Shown here piece by piece: positions 53,743 through 63,725 of a DNA stretch of 64,000 nucleotides. Origin of the DNA: Salipiger abyssi. Its GTDB lineage: Bacteria; Pseudomonadota; Alphaproteobacteria; Rhodobacterales; Rhodobacteraceae. The position numbers and the translations under genes were made by a program. The stretch lies in the NCBI RefSeq assembly GCF_001975705.1, contig NZ_CP015093.1:2170001-2234000 (forward strand), read 5' to 3'. Numbering within the stretch: the first letter of the stretch is position 1; every line of letters begins with the position of its first letter. The notes under the pieces are model-generated. The model worked only from the letters and a program-made list of their open reading frames with translations. It did no database searches and was not told the origin of the DNA.

Positions 53743-54236
53743 CGTTGCGCCTCGTAGTCCCGCATCAGCCGCGCCGCGACCTCCGGGTCGAGCCGGTCGA
53801 AATGCACCAGCCCGTCGAGATGGTCGTATTCGTGCTGCGCGATCACCGCCTCGGCGCCTTCGAAGACACGCTCCTGCGCGGCGCCGGTCAGGTCGGTGAA
53901 GCCCATCCGCACGCGCGTCGCGCGGGTGACCCGCGCGGTGACGCCGGGGATCGAGAGACAGCCTTCGTCGCCGGCTTGGGTCTCGCCCGACACCTCGAGA
54001 ATATGCGGGTTGATCAGCGCGAGCGGGGTCATGTCTCCGTCCTTCCAGCCCGCATCCATGACAAAGACCCGGCTCAGCACCCCGACCTGCGGCGCCGCCA
54101 GCCCGCGCCCGGGGGCGGCATACATGGTCTCGAACATGTCGGTGATCAGATCGCCGAGCGAGGCCGGGTCGGCGACCTCGGCACAGGGCTGTTTCAACCG
54201 GGGATCGGGCCAGAGAAGGATGTCGCGCAGGGCCAT
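53739..54236 (-). CDS. def: peptide deformylase, second copy
   Basis: 165 residues. All three motifs are intact: PGRGLAAPQVG, DEGCLSIPG and QHEYDHLDG. It removes the N-formyl group from nascent proteins using a metal held by Cys and two His. It is 13 bp downstream of the first copy, in one transcription unit with it and the degenerate third copy. Confidence 0.9.
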   Translation of the reverse strand: MALRDILLWPDPRLKQPCAEVADPASLGDLITDMFETMYAAPGRGLAAPQVGVLSRVFVMDAGWKDGDMTPLALINPHILEVSGETQAGDEGCLSIPGVTARVTRATRVRMGFTDLTGAAQERVFEGAEAVIAQHEYDHLDGLVHFDRLDPEVAARLMRDYEAQR

Positions 54237-54249
54237 CAGACCGCCACCG

Positions 54250-54780
54250 TCATGCGCGCGCGCGCTCGCGCTTCAGCTTGACCATCTTGCGGGTGATCAT
54301 CTGGCGCTTGAGCGGCTTGAGATAGTCGATGAAGAGCTTGCCGTCGAGGTGGTCGATCTCGTGCTGCACGCAGGTCGCCCAGAGCCCGTCGAATGTCTCG
54401 GCATGCAGCTTGCCGTCGCGGTCGAGCCATTCCACATCGACAACCTTCGGACGCTCGACCTCGGCATATTGGTCGGGGATCGACAGGCAGCCCTCTTCGT
54501 AGACATTGCGCTCGTCCGAGCTGGCCAGCACGCGCGGGTTGAACATCACCAGCGGGCGCGGATCCTCGCCATTGTCGGGCTTGGCGCAATCCAGCACGAT
54601 CAGCCGCGACAGCACGCCGATCTGCGGCGCCGCCAGCCCGATGCCGGGCGCCTCGTACATGGTTTCCAGCATGTCGTCGGCCAGAACGCGCAGATCGTCC
54701 GACAGATCGGGCACAGGATCGCAGAGCTTTTTCAGCCGCGGATCGGGGTGGATGAGAATGGGCCGCTTCATGCACATCAT
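54250..54780 (-). CDS. def: peptide deformylase, primary copy
   Basis: 176 residues, standard length. PGIGLAAPQIG, YEEGCLSIPDQ and QHEIDHLDGKLF are the canonical motifs. First in the tandem trio and most similar to housekeeping Def of alphaproteobacteria. In many bacteria def is followed by fmt; no fmt is present in this stretch. Confidence 0.93.
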   Translation of the reverse strand: MMCMKRPILIHPDPRLKKLCDPVPDLSDDLRVLADDMLETMYEAPGIGLAAPQIGVLSRLIVLDCAKPDNGEDPRPLVMFNPRVLASSDERNVYEEGCLSIPDQYAEVERPKVVDVEWLDRDGKLHAETFDGLWATCVQHEIDHLDGKLFIDYLKPLKRQMITRKMVKLKRERARA

Positions 54781-54877
54781 CTAGGCATATGCGCCGCTTT
54801 GCGCAAGCAGGTGGGGGTTGCGCTCGCCGCCCGGCGCGCTAGCGTTCGCGCGCAAACAGTTGAGAGGACGCGCCCCC

Positions 54878-56056
54878 ATGACCAGCCGCTTCGACGAGGT
54901 GATCGACCGCATCGGCACCCATTCCGCAAAATGGGACAAGATGGAGTCGCTGTTCGGCGTCTCGCCGGATGGCGGTCTGCCGATGTGGGTGGCCGATATG
55001 GATTTCCGCCCGCCCGCCTGCGTCCAAGAGGCGCTGCAAAAGATGCTCGATCACGGCGTCTATGGCTATTTCGGCGACGATGCCGCCTATCTCGACGCGA
55101 TCGGCTGGTGGATGAAGGAACGCCACGGCTGGGAGGTCGACCCGGCCTCGGTCTTCACCACCCACGGGCTGGTGAACGGCACCGGGCTCTGCATCGACGC
55201 CTATACCGCGCCGGGCGACGGGGTGGTGCTGTTCACGCCGGTCTATCACGCCTTTCATCGGGTCATTCGCTCGGCGGGGCGCGAGGTGGTCGAATGCCCG
55301 CTGGTGCTGCGCGACGGCCGTTACGAGATGGATTTCGACGCCTATGACGCGATGATGACCGGCAAGGAGCGTCTGGTCGTCCTGTGCTCGCCGCACAACC
55401 CCGGCGGCCGGGTCTGGAGCCGGGCCGAGCTCAAGGGCGTGGCCGAGTTCGCCAAGCGTCACGACCTCATTCTGGTCTCGGACGAGATTCACCACGATCT
55501 GGTGATGCCCGGGCAGAAACACCTGCCCATGGCGCTGGCGGATGACGGCGTGAGCGAGCGTCTGGTGATGATGACCGCCAGCACCAAGACCTTCAATATC
55601 GCGGGCGCCCATACCGGCAATGTCATTATCGCCGACCCGGATCTGCGCGCGCGCTTTGCCGAGCGCATGGGGGGGCTGGGGATTTCGCCCAATTCCTTCG
55701 GCCTGCACATGGCGACGGCGGCCTATTCGCCCGAAGGCGCGGCCTGGGTCGACGAGCTGACCGCCTATCTCGACGGCAACCGGCGGCTTTTCGACGAGAT
55801 GGTGAACGCGATCCCGGGGCTGCGCTCCATGCCGCTGGAGGCGACCTATCTCGCCTGGGTGGATTTCGCCGGCACCGGCATGAGCGCCGAGGAGTTCACG
55901 ACGCGGGTCGAGACGGAGGCGCGGATCGCGGCGAACCAGGGTCCGGCCTTCGGGCAGGGCGGCGAGAGCTTCCTGCGCTTCAACTTCGCGACGCCGCGGG
56001 CGCGGGTCGAGGAGGCGGGCGCGCGGCTGCAAAAGGCCTTTGCCGATCTTCAGTGA
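54878..56056 (+). CDS. PLP-dependent aminotransferase, PatB/MalY family
   Basis: 392 residues from ATG 54878 (an earlier in-frame codon exists without RBS). LPMWVADMDFRPP and YGYFGDD near the N-terminus, LCSPHNPGGRVWSRAELKGV, and STKTFNIAGAHTG (PLP-binding lysine in 'TKTFN') identify a MalY/PatB-type C-S beta-lyase, which cleaves cystathionine or other cysteine conjugates. Divergent from the deformylase trio. Confidence 0.88.
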   Translation: MTSRFDEVIDRIGTHSAKWDKMESLFGVSPDGGLPMWVADMDFRPPACVQEALQKMLDHGVYGYFGDDAAYLDAIGWWMKERHGWEVDPASVFTTHGLVNGTGLCIDAYTAPGDGVVLFTPVYHAFHRVIRSAGREVVECPLVLRDGRYEMDFDAYDAMMTGKERLVVLCSPHNPGGRVWSRAELKGVAEFAKRHDLILVSDEIHHDLVMPGQKHLPMALADDGVSERLVMMTASTKTFNIAGAHTGNVIIADPDLRARFAERMGGLGISPNSFGLHMATAAYSPEGAAWVDELTAYLDGNRRLFDEMVNAIPGLRSMPLEATYLAWVDFAGTGMSAEEFTTRVETEARIAANQGPAFGQGGESFLRFNFATPRARVEEAGARLQKAFADLQ

Positions 56057-56072
56057 GGGGCGGTACACGTTG

Positions 56073-56118
56073 CCGGGCGCGCGCTGCGCGCCGGTGAGTA
56101 TTTGCCGGAAAGATGAAA
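56073..56118. terminator. convergent terminator with Rhodobacterales-type motif
   Basis: A GC hairpin (CCGGGCGCGC...GCGCGCCGG, 56073-56094, one bulge) is followed by GGTGAGTATTTGCCGGAAAG and ATGAA. I recall close variants of this motif in many Rhodobacterales intergenic regions. It sits between convergent genes, so it probably terminates both. Confidence 0.45.
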
Positions 56119-56131
56119 GCGCCCGCGCCGG

Positions 56132-56752
56132 TTACTGCCGGGGCGGGCGGCTCTTGTAGACGGGCAGGTGCCAGCCGAAAGCGATGGTGCCGCCGCGCAG
56201 CACGAAGGTGAGGATGGCGCCGATCAGCGCCGCCGGGCCGGGCTCCATCCCCGAGCCATGGGCGGCGAGCAGGGCGCCGGCGCCGCCGAGCGCGCAGGTG
56301 GCGTAGGGCTCGCCCTGTTTCAGCAGCAGCGGCACCTCGTTGGCCACCACGTCGCGCATCAGCCCGCCCATGCAGCCGGTCATCACCCCCATGACCAGCA
56401 CCACCGGCGCGCCGGCGCCGTCGCGCAGGGCGATGCCGGCACCGGCGGCCACGGCCACGGAAAGCGCTGCCGCGTCGAGCCAGAGCAGCGCGCGGTAGCG
56501 GCTTTCCAGAAGATGCGCGGTGAAGAAGACGAGGGTGGCCGCACCGCAGGCCACCGCCAGATAGGCCGGATCGGCGATCCACAGGATCTCGCGGTCGAGC
56601 AGCAGGTCGCGCAGCGTGCCGCCGCCGAGCGCGGTGAGGCAGGCGAGGAAGGCAAAGCCGACGATATCGAGCTGCGCGCGGCTGGCCACCAGCGCGCCGG
56701 TCAGGGCGAATATCAGGACGGAGGCGTAATCGAGCAGGTCGAGCGGGGTCAT
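56132..56752 (-). CDS. TRIC/UPF0126 family membrane protein
   Basis: 206 residues, seven membrane helices. The duplicated domain has GGGTLRDLLLDREILWIADP (copy 1) and GGLMRDVVANEVPLLLKQGE (copy 2), the two GGxxRD motifs of the trimeric intracellular cation channel-like family. Start at MTPLDLLDYAS (56752). Last gene of the ispH operon. Ion selectivity of bacterial members is generally potassium-like; not shown here. Confidence 0.85.
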   Translation of the reverse strand: MTPLDLLDYASVLIFALTGALVASRAQLDIVGFAFLACLTALGGGTLRDLLLDREILWIADPAYLAVACGAATLVFFTAHLLESRYRALLWLDAAALSVAVAAGAGIALRDGAGAPVVLVMGVMTGCMGGLMRDVVANEVPLLLKQGEPYATCALGGAGALLAAHGSGMEPGPAALIGAILTFVLRGGTIAFGWHLPVYKSRPPRQ

Positions 56753-56765
56753 GGCGCCCCCTGCG

Positions 56766-57230
56766 TCACTTTCCGTTGCCCGGCTTGAAGGGCGCCATGC
56801 CGGCGCGGGCCAGCTCGTCGGCGCGTTCGTTCTCCGGGTGGCCGGCATGGCCCTTGACCCATTCCCAGGTCACCGAATGGCGTTTCTGCGCCTCGTCGAG
56901 ACGCTGCCAGAGCTCGGCATTCTTCACCGGTTTCTTGGCGGCGGTCTTCCAGCCGTTGCGCTTCCAGCCGTGGATCCAGCCGGTGACGCCATTCTTCACA
57001 TAGGCGCTGTCGGTGATCACGGTGATGGTCGAGGGGCGCGACAGCGATTCCAGCGCGTTGATCGCCGCCAGCAGCTCCATCCGGTTGTTGGTGGTCTCGG
57101 CCTCGCCGCCCTTGAGCTCGCGCTCCTTGACGATGCTGTCGCCGTCCATGGCGCGCAGCAGGGCGCCCCAGCCACCGGGGCCGGGATTTCCGGAGCAGGC
57201 TCCGTCGGTATAGGCATATAGCTCAGGCAT
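56766..57230 (-). CDS. rnhA: ribonuclease HI
   Basis: 154 residues with all catalytic residues in place: Asp9 ([11 protein letters not shown]), Glu52 ([10 protein letters not shown]), Asp74 ([11 protein letters not shown]), His128 ([11 protein letters not shown]) and Asp138 (ERADELA). It degrades RNA in RNA-DNA hybrids. It overlaps the upstream methyltransferase gene by 8 bp. Confidence 0.95.
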   Translation of the reverse strand: MPELYAYTDGACSGNPGPGGWGALLRAMDGDSIVKERELKGGEAETTNNRMELLAAINALESLSRPSTITVITDSAYVKNGVTGWIHGWKRNGWKTAAKKPVKNAELWQRLDEAQKRHSVTWEWVKGHAGHPENERADELARAGMAPFKPGNGK

Positions 57231-57810
57231 GGGCGGTGACGCTTATCCAGTCCGAGGCGGTGCCGTCAAGCCCGGTTCCCGAGCCGCGCGTCACCTGTGT
57301 GACGGTGAGCCCGGCGGCGGCGAGCAGGGCGCGCAGCTCGGCCTCGGTGTAATAGGTGTAGAACCGTCCGAGCCGGTCGCGTTTCTCGCCCGTGCCTTCC
57401 TTGAGCGTGAGTCCGAGCAGCCCGCCGGGCTTCAGTGCCCGGGCGATGGCGGCGAGGTGGCGGGGCATGTAGGCGCGGGGCGCGTGCAGCAGGCTGAAGC
57501 TGGCCCAGATGCCGTCATAGGCGCTCTCTGCCGTCAGATCGTCGAAACTGCCCTGCCGTGCCGACACGCCGGGGCGGGCGGCGGCGAGGCGGACCATCTC
57601 GGCTGAGGCGTCGAGCGCCTCGACGGTGCAGCCCTGCGCCGCCATATGCGCCGCGTCGAGCCCCGGGCCGCAGCCGAAATCCAGCACATGCGCGGCCTCG
57701 GGCAGGGCGGTCACGAAGGCGCGGAGCGTCGGATAGGGCTCTTGCCGTGCCATATCGGCGTAATCGGCGGCGCGGGTCTCGTAGACGCGCAGGGTCTCGT
57801 CGTCGCTCAC
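57223..57810 (-). CDS. class I SAM methyltransferase (Methyltransf_25/UbiE-like)
   Basis: 195 residues from GTG 57810. [20 protein letters not shown] is motif [21 protein letters not shown] is motif II; a helical lid and [20 protein letters not shown] follow. Substrate unknown. Coupled to DUF3429 (4-bp overlap) and rnhA in the ispH operon. Confidence 0.8.
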   Translation of the reverse strand: MSDDETLRVYETRAADYADMARQEPYPTLRAFVTALPEAAHVLDFGCGPGLDAAHMAAQGCTVEALDASAEMVRLAAARPGVSARQGSFDDLTAESAYDGIWASFSLLHAPRAYMPRHLAAIARALKPGGLLGLTLKEGTGEKRDRLGRFYTYYTEAELRALLAAAGLTVTQVTRGSGTGLDGTASDWISVTAHA

Positions 57811-58262
57811 CGGAACACCCCCACGAGCAGGCAGGCGATGACCGCCAGTGTCATCGGCAGGCGCAGCCGCATCCACCAGCCGGGCGCCAGCCCCCAGCGC
57901 CAGAACTGCCAGTCGAGCGCCAGCAGGCCGAGATAGCCGAAGATCAGGTTCATCGCCGCCGAGACCGGTCCGCCGCCGGCCATGAAGAATGCCCAGAGCG
58001 CCGGGATGACCGAGAGCGCATAGCAGATCGCCGCCTGTTCGGCGCGCGCCTTGGTGGCAAAGCCCCAGAGCACGCCGGACATGAAGGCGAGGATGACCTG
58101 ACCGTAATTCAGCTGCACATAGGGCGCGACGAAGCGGCCCCCGAGGGTGCTGTAGGCGAGGTCATAGGCCGGGTCGATCAGCAGGGTGGCGACGCCCCAG
58201 AGGAAGGGCAGCAGCCCCGCAATGGCGAGGAGCAGCGCGCTGCGCGGGATCGGGGCGGTCAT
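57807..58262 (-). CDS. DUF3429 membrane protein
   Basis: 151 residues with about five membrane helices (LLLAIAGLLPFLWGVATLLI, LNYGQVILAFMSGVLWGFAT, AICYALSVIPALWAFFMAGG, LIFGYLGLLALDWQFWRWGL, and a C-terminal helix). The FMSGVLWG block is characteristic of DUF3429. Function unknown. Sits between lysE and the methyltransferase with 4-bp overlaps. Confidence 0.8.
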   Translation of the reverse strand: MTAPIPRSALLLAIAGLLPFLWGVATLLIDPAYDLAYSTLGGRFVAPYVQLNYGQVILAFMSGVLWGFATKARAEQAAICYALSVIPALWAFFMAGGGPVSAAMNLIFGYLGLLALDWQFWRWGLAPGWWMRLRLPMTLAVIACLLVGVFR

Positions 58263-58873
58263 GCGCGCTCCATTGCGAGGCGCCCGGCGAGCAGTGCGAA
58301 GATCGCCGCAAAGGACCGGTTGAGCCAGCGCATGGCACGCTCGCTGCCGAGCAGCCAGTCGCGGGCGCGGGCGGCGAAGAGCCCGTAGAGCACGAAGACC
58401 GCAAAGGTCATCGCCATGAAGACGCCGCCCAGCAGCAGCATCTCGGCATTGGCGCTGGCCGGGTTGCCCGACAGGAAGGGCGGCAGCAGCGCGAGAAAGA
58501 ACAGCGACAGCTTGGGGTTGAGGATATTGAGCAGCGCGCCGCGCTTGGCGGTGCGGGGGCCGGTCTCGGACCGTTGCGAGGCGGTGACCGCGAGCGCCCC
58601 GGTGGAGCGCAGCGCCTGAAACGCCAGCCAGAGCAGGTAGGCGGCACCGGCGAGCTTCACGGTGGTGAAGAGCAGGGCGGAGGTGTGCAGCAGCGCCGCC
58701 AGCCCCAGCATCGCCGCCAGCAGATGCGGCACGATCCCGAAGGTGCAGCCGAGCGCCGCCCAGATCGCGGCGCGGCGGCCCTGACCCAGCCCGATGGCCA
58801 GCGTATAGACGACGCCCGCGCCGGGGGCGAGCACCACGACCAGCGCGGTCAGCAGGAACTGCGCCGAGATCAT
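58259..58873 (-). CDS. LysE/RhtB family exporter
   Basis: 204 residues, six membrane helices. [20 protein letters not shown] near the N-terminus and [20 protein letters not shown] are LysE-family signatures for amino-acid or related metabolite export. The start at 58873 overlaps the ispH stop by 4 bp. Substrate unknown. Confidence 0.85.
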   Translation of the reverse strand: MISAQFLLTALVVVLAPGAGVVYTLAIGLGQGRRAAIWAALGCTFGIVPHLLAAMLGLAALLHTSALLFTTVKLAGAAYLLWLAFQALRSTGALAVTASQRSETGPRTAKRGALLNILNPKLSLFFLALLPPFLSGNPASANAEMLLLGGVFMAMTFAVFVLYGLFAARARDWLLGSERAMRWLNRSFAAIFALLAGRLAMERA

Positions 58874-59820
58874 GCGGGAACCCTCAGCACGCGCGGCACC
58901 TTGAATTCCACGTTTTCCTGTGCGGTTTCCACCATCTTCACCTCCACGTCGTAGCGCTCCCGGAACGCGTCGATCACCTCGTCGATCAGCACCTCGGGGG
59001 CCGAGGCGCCGGCGGTCACGCCGACCGAGCGGATGCCGTCGAGCGCGCGCCAGTCGATATTGTCGGCGCGCTGCACAAGCTGGGCATAGGCGCAACCGGC
59101 CTTGCGGGCGACCTCGACCAGCCGTTTCGAATTCGACGAGTTGGGCGCGCCCACCACGAGCAGCGCGTCACAGTCCGGTGCGATGGCCTTGACCGCCTCC
59201 TGCCGGTTGGTGGTGGCGTAGCAGATGTCTTCCTTGTGCGGGCCGATGATCTGCGGAAAGCGCGCCTTCAGCGCCGCGACGATGTCGACCGTGTCATCGA
59301 CCGAGAGCGTGGTCTGGGTGACGAAGGCCAGCCGCGCCGGATCGCGCACCTCGACCTGCGCCACATCGGCCACGGTCTCGACCAGCAGCACCTCGCCTTC
59401 GGGAAGCTGGCCCATGGTGCCGATGGTCTCGGGGTGGCCGGCATGGCCGATCATGATCATCTGCAAGCCGTTCTCGTGATGCCGTGCGGCCTCGATATGG
59501 ACCTTGGAGACCAGCGGGCAGGTGGCATCCACATAGACCATCTCGCGCCGCGCCGCCTCGTCAGGCACCGCCTTTGGCACGCCATGGGCGGAAAAGATCA
59601 CCGGTCGGTCGAGCGGGCATTCCTCCAGCTCCTCGACAAAGACCGCGCCCTTGGCGCGCAGCCCGTCGACGACGAATTTGTTATGCACGATCTCGTGCCG
59701 CACATAGACCGGGGCGCCCCATTTCTCGAGCGCCATCTCGACGATCTTGATCGCCCGGTCGACGCCGGCGCAGAACCCGCGCGGCGCGGCAAGGTGAAGG
59801 GTGAGCGGGGGCTTGGTCAT
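58870..59820 (-). CDS. ispH: HMBDP reductase IspH
   Basis: 316 residues from ATG 59820. [20 protein letters not shown] (first Fe-S cysteine, Cys17), [12 protein letters not shown] (second) and [20 protein letters not shown] with the CxY region around [10 protein letters not shown] (third) match IspH. It makes IPP and DMAPP from HMBPP in the MEP pathway, with a [4Fe-4S] cluster. First gene of the operon that continues with lysE, DUF3429, methyltransferase, rnhA and TRIC. Confidence 0.95.
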   Translation of the reverse strand: MTKPPLTLHLAAPRGFCAGVDRAIKIVEMALEKWGAPVYVRHEIVHNKFVVDGLRAKGAVFVEELEECPLDRPVIFSAHGVPKAVPDEAARREMVYVDATCPLVSKVHIEAARHHENGLQMIMIGHAGHPETIGTMGQLPEGEVLLVETVADVAQVEVRDPARLAFVTQTTLSVDDTVDIVAALKARFPQIIGPHKEDICYATTNRQEAVKAIAPDCDALLVVGAPNSSNSKRLVEVARKAGCAYAQLVQRADNIDWRALDGIRSVGVTAGASAPEVLIDEVIDAFRERYDVEVKMVETAQENVEFKVPRVLRVPA

Positions 59821-59900
59821 GACGGTCTCCTGTTGTGCCAACAGGTAAGGCCAAGAGGCGCTCAGGTCCAGTGGTGCGGACGCGGCGCGATGACGGGGGA

Positions 59901-61973
59901 TCAGTCGCGCGGGATGCCGTATTGCTTGATCTTGCGGTAGAGCGTCGGGCGCGAGATCCCGAGCCGCGCGGCGACCCGGGTGAGATTGCCCTTTTCGGCA
60001 GCCATGGCGCGGCGGATGGCCATGGCCTCGACATTCTCCAGATTGACCGCGCTGTCGCCGCTGTCGAAGCCCGAGACCGAAAAGCCCAGCCCGTCCGGCG
60101 TCTCCAGAATCTCGCCCGGCAGGTCCGTCAGCCCGACCTCGCCGGTGGTCTTCAGCAGGTGCAGCCGTTCCACCAGATTGCGCAGCTCGCGCACATTGCC
60201 CGGCCAGCGATAGCGTTGCAGCCGGTCGAGCACCTGCGGCGAGAAGCGCAGCGGCGCGTTGTCGAAGCGCTGTCCGAAGGCGAGGTTGAAATGCTCCAGC
60301 AGCGCCAGCACATCGGTGCCGCGCTCGCGCAGGGGCGGCACCTCGATGGCGACGATGCCGATACGGTAGAACAGATCGCGGCGGAAGCGCCCGGTCTCCA
60401 CATCGTCGCGCAGGTTGCGGTTGGTCATCGCCACGAGCTGCACATTGACCGGACGCCTGGCGCTGTCGCCGATCCGGTAGACCGCCCTCTGCTCCAGCGC
60501 GCGCAGCAGATAGGGCTGCAATTCCAGCGGCATGTCGCCGATCTCGTCAAGGCAGAGCACGCCGCCATCGGCCTGTTCGAACTTGCCCGCCTTGCCGCCG
60601 CGCAACGCGCCGGTAAAGGCGCCCTCCACATGGCCGAACAGCTCGGCGCCGATCAGCTCCTTGGAGATCGCGGCGCAGTTCACCGTCACATAGGCGGCAT
60701 CCTTGCGTGTCAGGCGGCTGTGGACCAGCCGCGCGAAAAGCTCCTTGCCGGTGCCGGTCTCGCCCTGGATCAGCACCGTGACCCCGGCGGTGGCGGCGCG
60801 TTCGGCAAGCTCGATGGATTCCAGCATCTTCGGCGCGTTGCCGATAATGACGATCTCGTCCTCCTGCACGTTCGGCCTGGGGGTGATGCGCACCGTTTCC
60901 TCCTGCCGGACGCGCGGGCTGGGGCTGGGGCTGGGCTTGAGGAACAGCGCCGCGCCGCGCAGCCGACCCTCGTACTCCAGCCGCTCGATCCCGTCCGCTT
61001 CGATTTCCGGCGGCAGCGCGGCGGCGATATCGCCGTCGCTCATGCCCGCACTTAGCGTCAGAAGCTGCTTGCCCACCGCCAGCTCCGGGCGGGGCAGGTG
61101 CAGCCGCGCGTCGAGCCCGCGCCGGTAGAGAATGCGCCCGACCTTGTCGAGCAGCAGCACGCCGTTGCCCGGTCGGCTGACATCGGAATTCAGAAACGCC
61201 TCGAGCAGCACCGTGCGCTCCTCGCGCTGCTGCTCGGCGAGCGCGATCTCGATCTCGCGCGCGGCGGCGACCACCAGCGCGATATTGTGCCGGCGAAAGA
61301 TGGCGGGCGGGCCGGAGAGATCCACCACCCCGATCACCGACCGGTCGAACGGATCGAAGATCGGCACGCCGGCGCAGGTCCAGCTCTGCACGCCCTGGCA
61401 GAAGTGCTCGGCGGCGTGCACATAGGTCGGCTTGCCGGTCTTGAGCGCGGTGCCGATGCCGTTGGTGCCGATGGCGTCCTCGTTCCAGATCCCGCCGATT
61501 TCGAGATGGATCTCCTGCCCCTCGTCGAGCACCGAGTGATCGCCGATGGCGTCGATGATCACCCCGTCCTTGTCGGTCAGGATCAGGATCGCATTGGCCT
61601 CGGCCAGATGCGGGGCGAGCCGGGAAAACGCGGCGCGGGCGGCGCGGCGCAGGCAGGCGTTGCGCCGGCGCAGCCTGTGCAGATCGTCCTCGGCCTCGAT
61701 CTTGCGCGAGTGCTGTTTCTTGGCATCGACGCCGAGATTCAGGCTGCGCTGCCAGGACTGCGCGATCTCGCTGCGCACCGGCGAGGCCTCGGGATCGGCC
61801 AGCGCCTGACCGCTGACGATGTCTTCCCAGGCCTGCCGGGTCTGATCCTCGCGATACTCCGCGATGGCGGGATCGGGGGACGATGAGCCCCCGGGTTTAT
61901 GCTGGCGTTGGAAATAGCTTGTGCGGCCCATACGTAGCTCGGAATCCAAACCTTGCTCTGTCACGGATGTCAT
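59901..61973 (-). CDS. sigma-54-dependent Fis-family activator (AcoR-like)
   Basis: 690 residues. N-terminal AcoR-like module with a GAF domain at about 115-250 ([20 protein letters not shown]). AAA+ domain at about 375-600: Walker [29 protein letters not shown] containing the GAFTGA loop that contacts sigma-54, and [21 protein letters not shown]-terminal Fis-type [23 protein letters not shown]. It activates an unlinked sigma-54 promoter in response to a small ligand; no target operon is adjacent. Confidence 0.9.
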   Translation of the reverse strand: MTSVTEQGLDSELRMGRTSYFQRQHKPGGSSSPDPAIAEYREDQTRQAWEDIVSGQALADPEASPVRSEIAQSWQRSLNLGVDAKKQHSRKIEAEDDLHRLRRRNACLRRAARAAFSRLAPHLAEANAILILTDKDGVIIDAIGDHSVLDEGQEIHLEIGGIWNEDAIGTNGIGTALKTGKPTYVHAAEHFCQGVQSWTCAGVPIFDPFDRSVIGVVDLSGPPAIFRRHNIALVVAAAREIEIALAEQQREERTVLLEAFLNSDVSRPGNGVLLLDKVGRILYRRGLDARLHLPRPELAVGKQLLTLSAGMSDGDIAAALPPEIEADGIERLEYEGRLRGAALFLKPSPSPSPRVRQEETVRITPRPNVQEDEIVIIGNAPKMLESIELAERAATAGVTVLIQGETGTGKELFARLVHSRLTRKDAAYVTVNCAAISKELIGAELFGHVEGAFTGALRGGKAGKFEQADGGVLCLDEIGDMPLELQPYLLRALEQRAVYRIGDSARRPVNVQLVAMTNRNLRDDVETGRFRRDLFYRIGIVAIEVPPLRERGTDVLALLEHFNLAFGQRFDNAPLRFSPQVLDRLQRYRWPGNVRELRNLVERLHLLKTTGEVGLTDLPGEILETPDGLGFSVSGFDSGDSAVNLENVEAMAIRRAMAAEKGNLTRVAARLGISRPTLYRKIKQYGIPRD

Positions 61974-62004
61974 GGCGCCCGGGCCGGGCGGCCCGGAGGC
62001 CGTC

Positions 62005-62481
62005 TCAGCTCAGGCCGAGATGCTGCGCGATGCCGGCGGCAAGCTGTTTTTCGCCGAAATCGCGCGTGATCTGGGTGCCGTCGAGCTCGGCAAGCGCGCC
62101 GGAAACCTCCTCGGGCAGCGGCGAGAAGAAGCCGTTTTCGGCGGTGGCGAGCACGAAACGGGGGGCGGGAAAGCTGCCGCGAATCTCCCCCAGAAGGTGC
62201 AACTGCCGGCCGCTGCGCTTGTCCGCCAGAACCACCCGGTTGTTGAGGCTGACCTTCACATAGGGTTCCGGGTCGGAGGCATCGCGCGCGCCGCCCAGGT
62301 CATGGATGATCAAGCCCTTGGGCTGCGGCGGTTTTTGCGCCTTTTGCTGCTGCATGGCGGTGTAGCCGCCGCCGCTGATCTGATCGGCGAGCTTTCGGAT
62401 GACCTGCGCATTTTCAGCGATCATGCGCTTTGCGCGCACATCCTCTGAGCGCGGTCCGTCACGCTTCGAAAAAATGTCCAA
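62005..62481 (-). CDS. conserved hypothetical, divergent from oxyR
   Basis: 158 residues starting MDIFSKRDGPRSEDVRAKRM. N-terminal helix with a charged stretch, then a beta-rich half (PKGLIIHDLGGARDASDPEP, YVKVSLNNRVVLADKRSGRQ). No known domain recognised. The divergent arrangement with oxyR would allow OxyR control, but no OxyR box was verified. Confidence 0.65.
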   Translation of the reverse strand: MDIFSKRDGPRSEDVRAKRMIAENAQVIRKLADQISGGGYTAMQQQKAQKPPQPKGLIIHDLGGARDASDPEPYVKVSLNNRVVLADKRSGRQLHLLGEIRGSFPAPRFVLATAENGFFSPLPEEVSGALAELDGTQITRDFGEKQLAAGIAQHLGLS

Positions 62482-62730
62482 TTGTCTTCCTCCCTGCCTA
62501 AAAGATTACCAGACGACAAACCTTTTGCCTATGTCATTTTGCGTGTCAGCCGGGTTGCCGGAGGCGCTGCGGGCCTTGCTGCACTGCAAAATCGGATGTT
62601 TTGCAGAGCGCCGGAGCGGCGCGGCGACGCCCCGGGCGAGGGGGCGTGCGAGGGTATTGGGCGGGCCCTCTGGCAAAGCCGATCCATGCGGCCTATTTCG
62701 TGACTCACACCGCTCTGATAAGTTTCTCAA
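62482..62730. promoter_or_regulatory. oxyR divergent intergenic region
   Basis: 249 bp with no ORF. It contains the perfect inverted repeat CTGCAAAA (62584-62591)/TTTTGCAG (62599-62606), a candidate operator or hairpin. Promoters for both genes must lie here; I could not fix -35/-10 boxes or an ATAG-type OxyR site. Confidence 0.4.
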
Positions 62731-63663
62731 ATGGCAAACCTCACCCTGAAACAGCTTCGCTATTTCGACGCACTGGCGCTGCACAAGCATTTCGGTCGTG
62801 CCGCCTCGGCCTGCTCGATCACCCAGCCGGCGCTCTCGCTCCAGATCAAGGAGCTGGAGGCCGAGCTGGGCGTGACGCTCTTCGAGCGCGGCCCGCGCCA
62901 GGTGCGGCTGACCCATGTTGGCGAGGAATTCGCCCCCCGCGCCCGCGAGATCCTGCGCGCGCTCGACGAGCTGGGCGATCTCGCCCGCGCCTCCAAGGAC
63001 CATTTCGTCGGGCGGCTGCGCATCGGTGTCATTCCCACCATCGCCCCCTACCTGCTGCCCTCGCTGATCCGGCGCCTGAGCGAGCTTTATCCCGGGCTCG
63101 ACATCCATATGCGCGAGACCCTGACCAGCCGGCTGATCGCGGAGCTGTCCGAGGGCCGGCTGGATGCGGCCATCGTCGCGCTGCCGGTCTCGGAACCCTC
63201 GCTGACCGAGGTGGCGCTCTTCAACGAGGATTTCGTGCTGATCCGCCCCAGCGAGGATGCCGGCAGCCCGGTTCCCTCGCGCGAGAAGCTGCGCGAGATG
63301 CGTCTGCTGCTGCTGGAGGAGGGGCACTGCTTCCGCGATCAGGCGCTTTCGTTCTGCAAGGTGCAGTCGGCGCTCCCGCGCGAGATGCTGGACGGCAGTT
63401 CGCTGTCGACGCTGGTGCAGATGGTGGCGGCGGGGATCGGGGTGACGCTGATCCCGGAAATGGCGGTTCCGGTCGAGACCCGCGCCACCGCCGTTTCCGT
63501 CTCGCGCTTTGTCGGCGCGCAGCCGGCGCGCACCGTGGGCATGGTCTGGCGCAACAGCTCGCCATTGGCCGAGCGGCTGACCGAGATCGCCGGGGTGGTG
63601 CGCGAATGCGGGCTCATGATGGCCGCCGAGGCCGGGCGCCTGCCGGACCCGGCGCCCGGCTGA
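62731..63663 (+). CDS. oxyR: OxyR, LysR-type hydrogen peroxide sensor
   Basis: 310 residues. LysR HTH at about 4-62 (TLKQLRYFDALALHKHFGRA, ACSITQPALSLQIKELEAEL). The effector domain contains EEGHCFRDQALSFCK with Cys200 and Cys209, matching the spacing and context of redox Cys199/Cys208 in E. coli OxyR, so it should form the regulatory disulfide. No katG or ahpCF is adjacent, unlike many alphaproteobacteria. Confidence 0.92.
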   Translation: MANLTLKQLRYFDALALHKHFGRAASACSITQPALSLQIKELEAELGVTLFERGPRQVRLTHVGEEFAPRAREILRALDELGDLARASKDHFVGRLRIGVIPTIAPYLLPSLIRRLSELYPGLDIHMRETLTSRLIAELSEGRLDAAIVALPVSEPSLTEVALFNEDFVLIRPSEDAGSPVPSREKLREMRLLLLEEGHCFRDQALSFCKVQSALPREMLDGSSLSTLVQMVAAGIGVTLIPEMAVPVETRATAVSVSRFVGAQPARTVGMVWRNSSPLAERLTEIAGVVRECGLMMAAEAGRLPDPAPG

Positions 63664-63725
63664 TGGACAGGCGGCGGCTTTGTTCCTAAGCTGAGCGCCC
63701 GGTGGTGGAGAAGAGGGGCAGGCCC

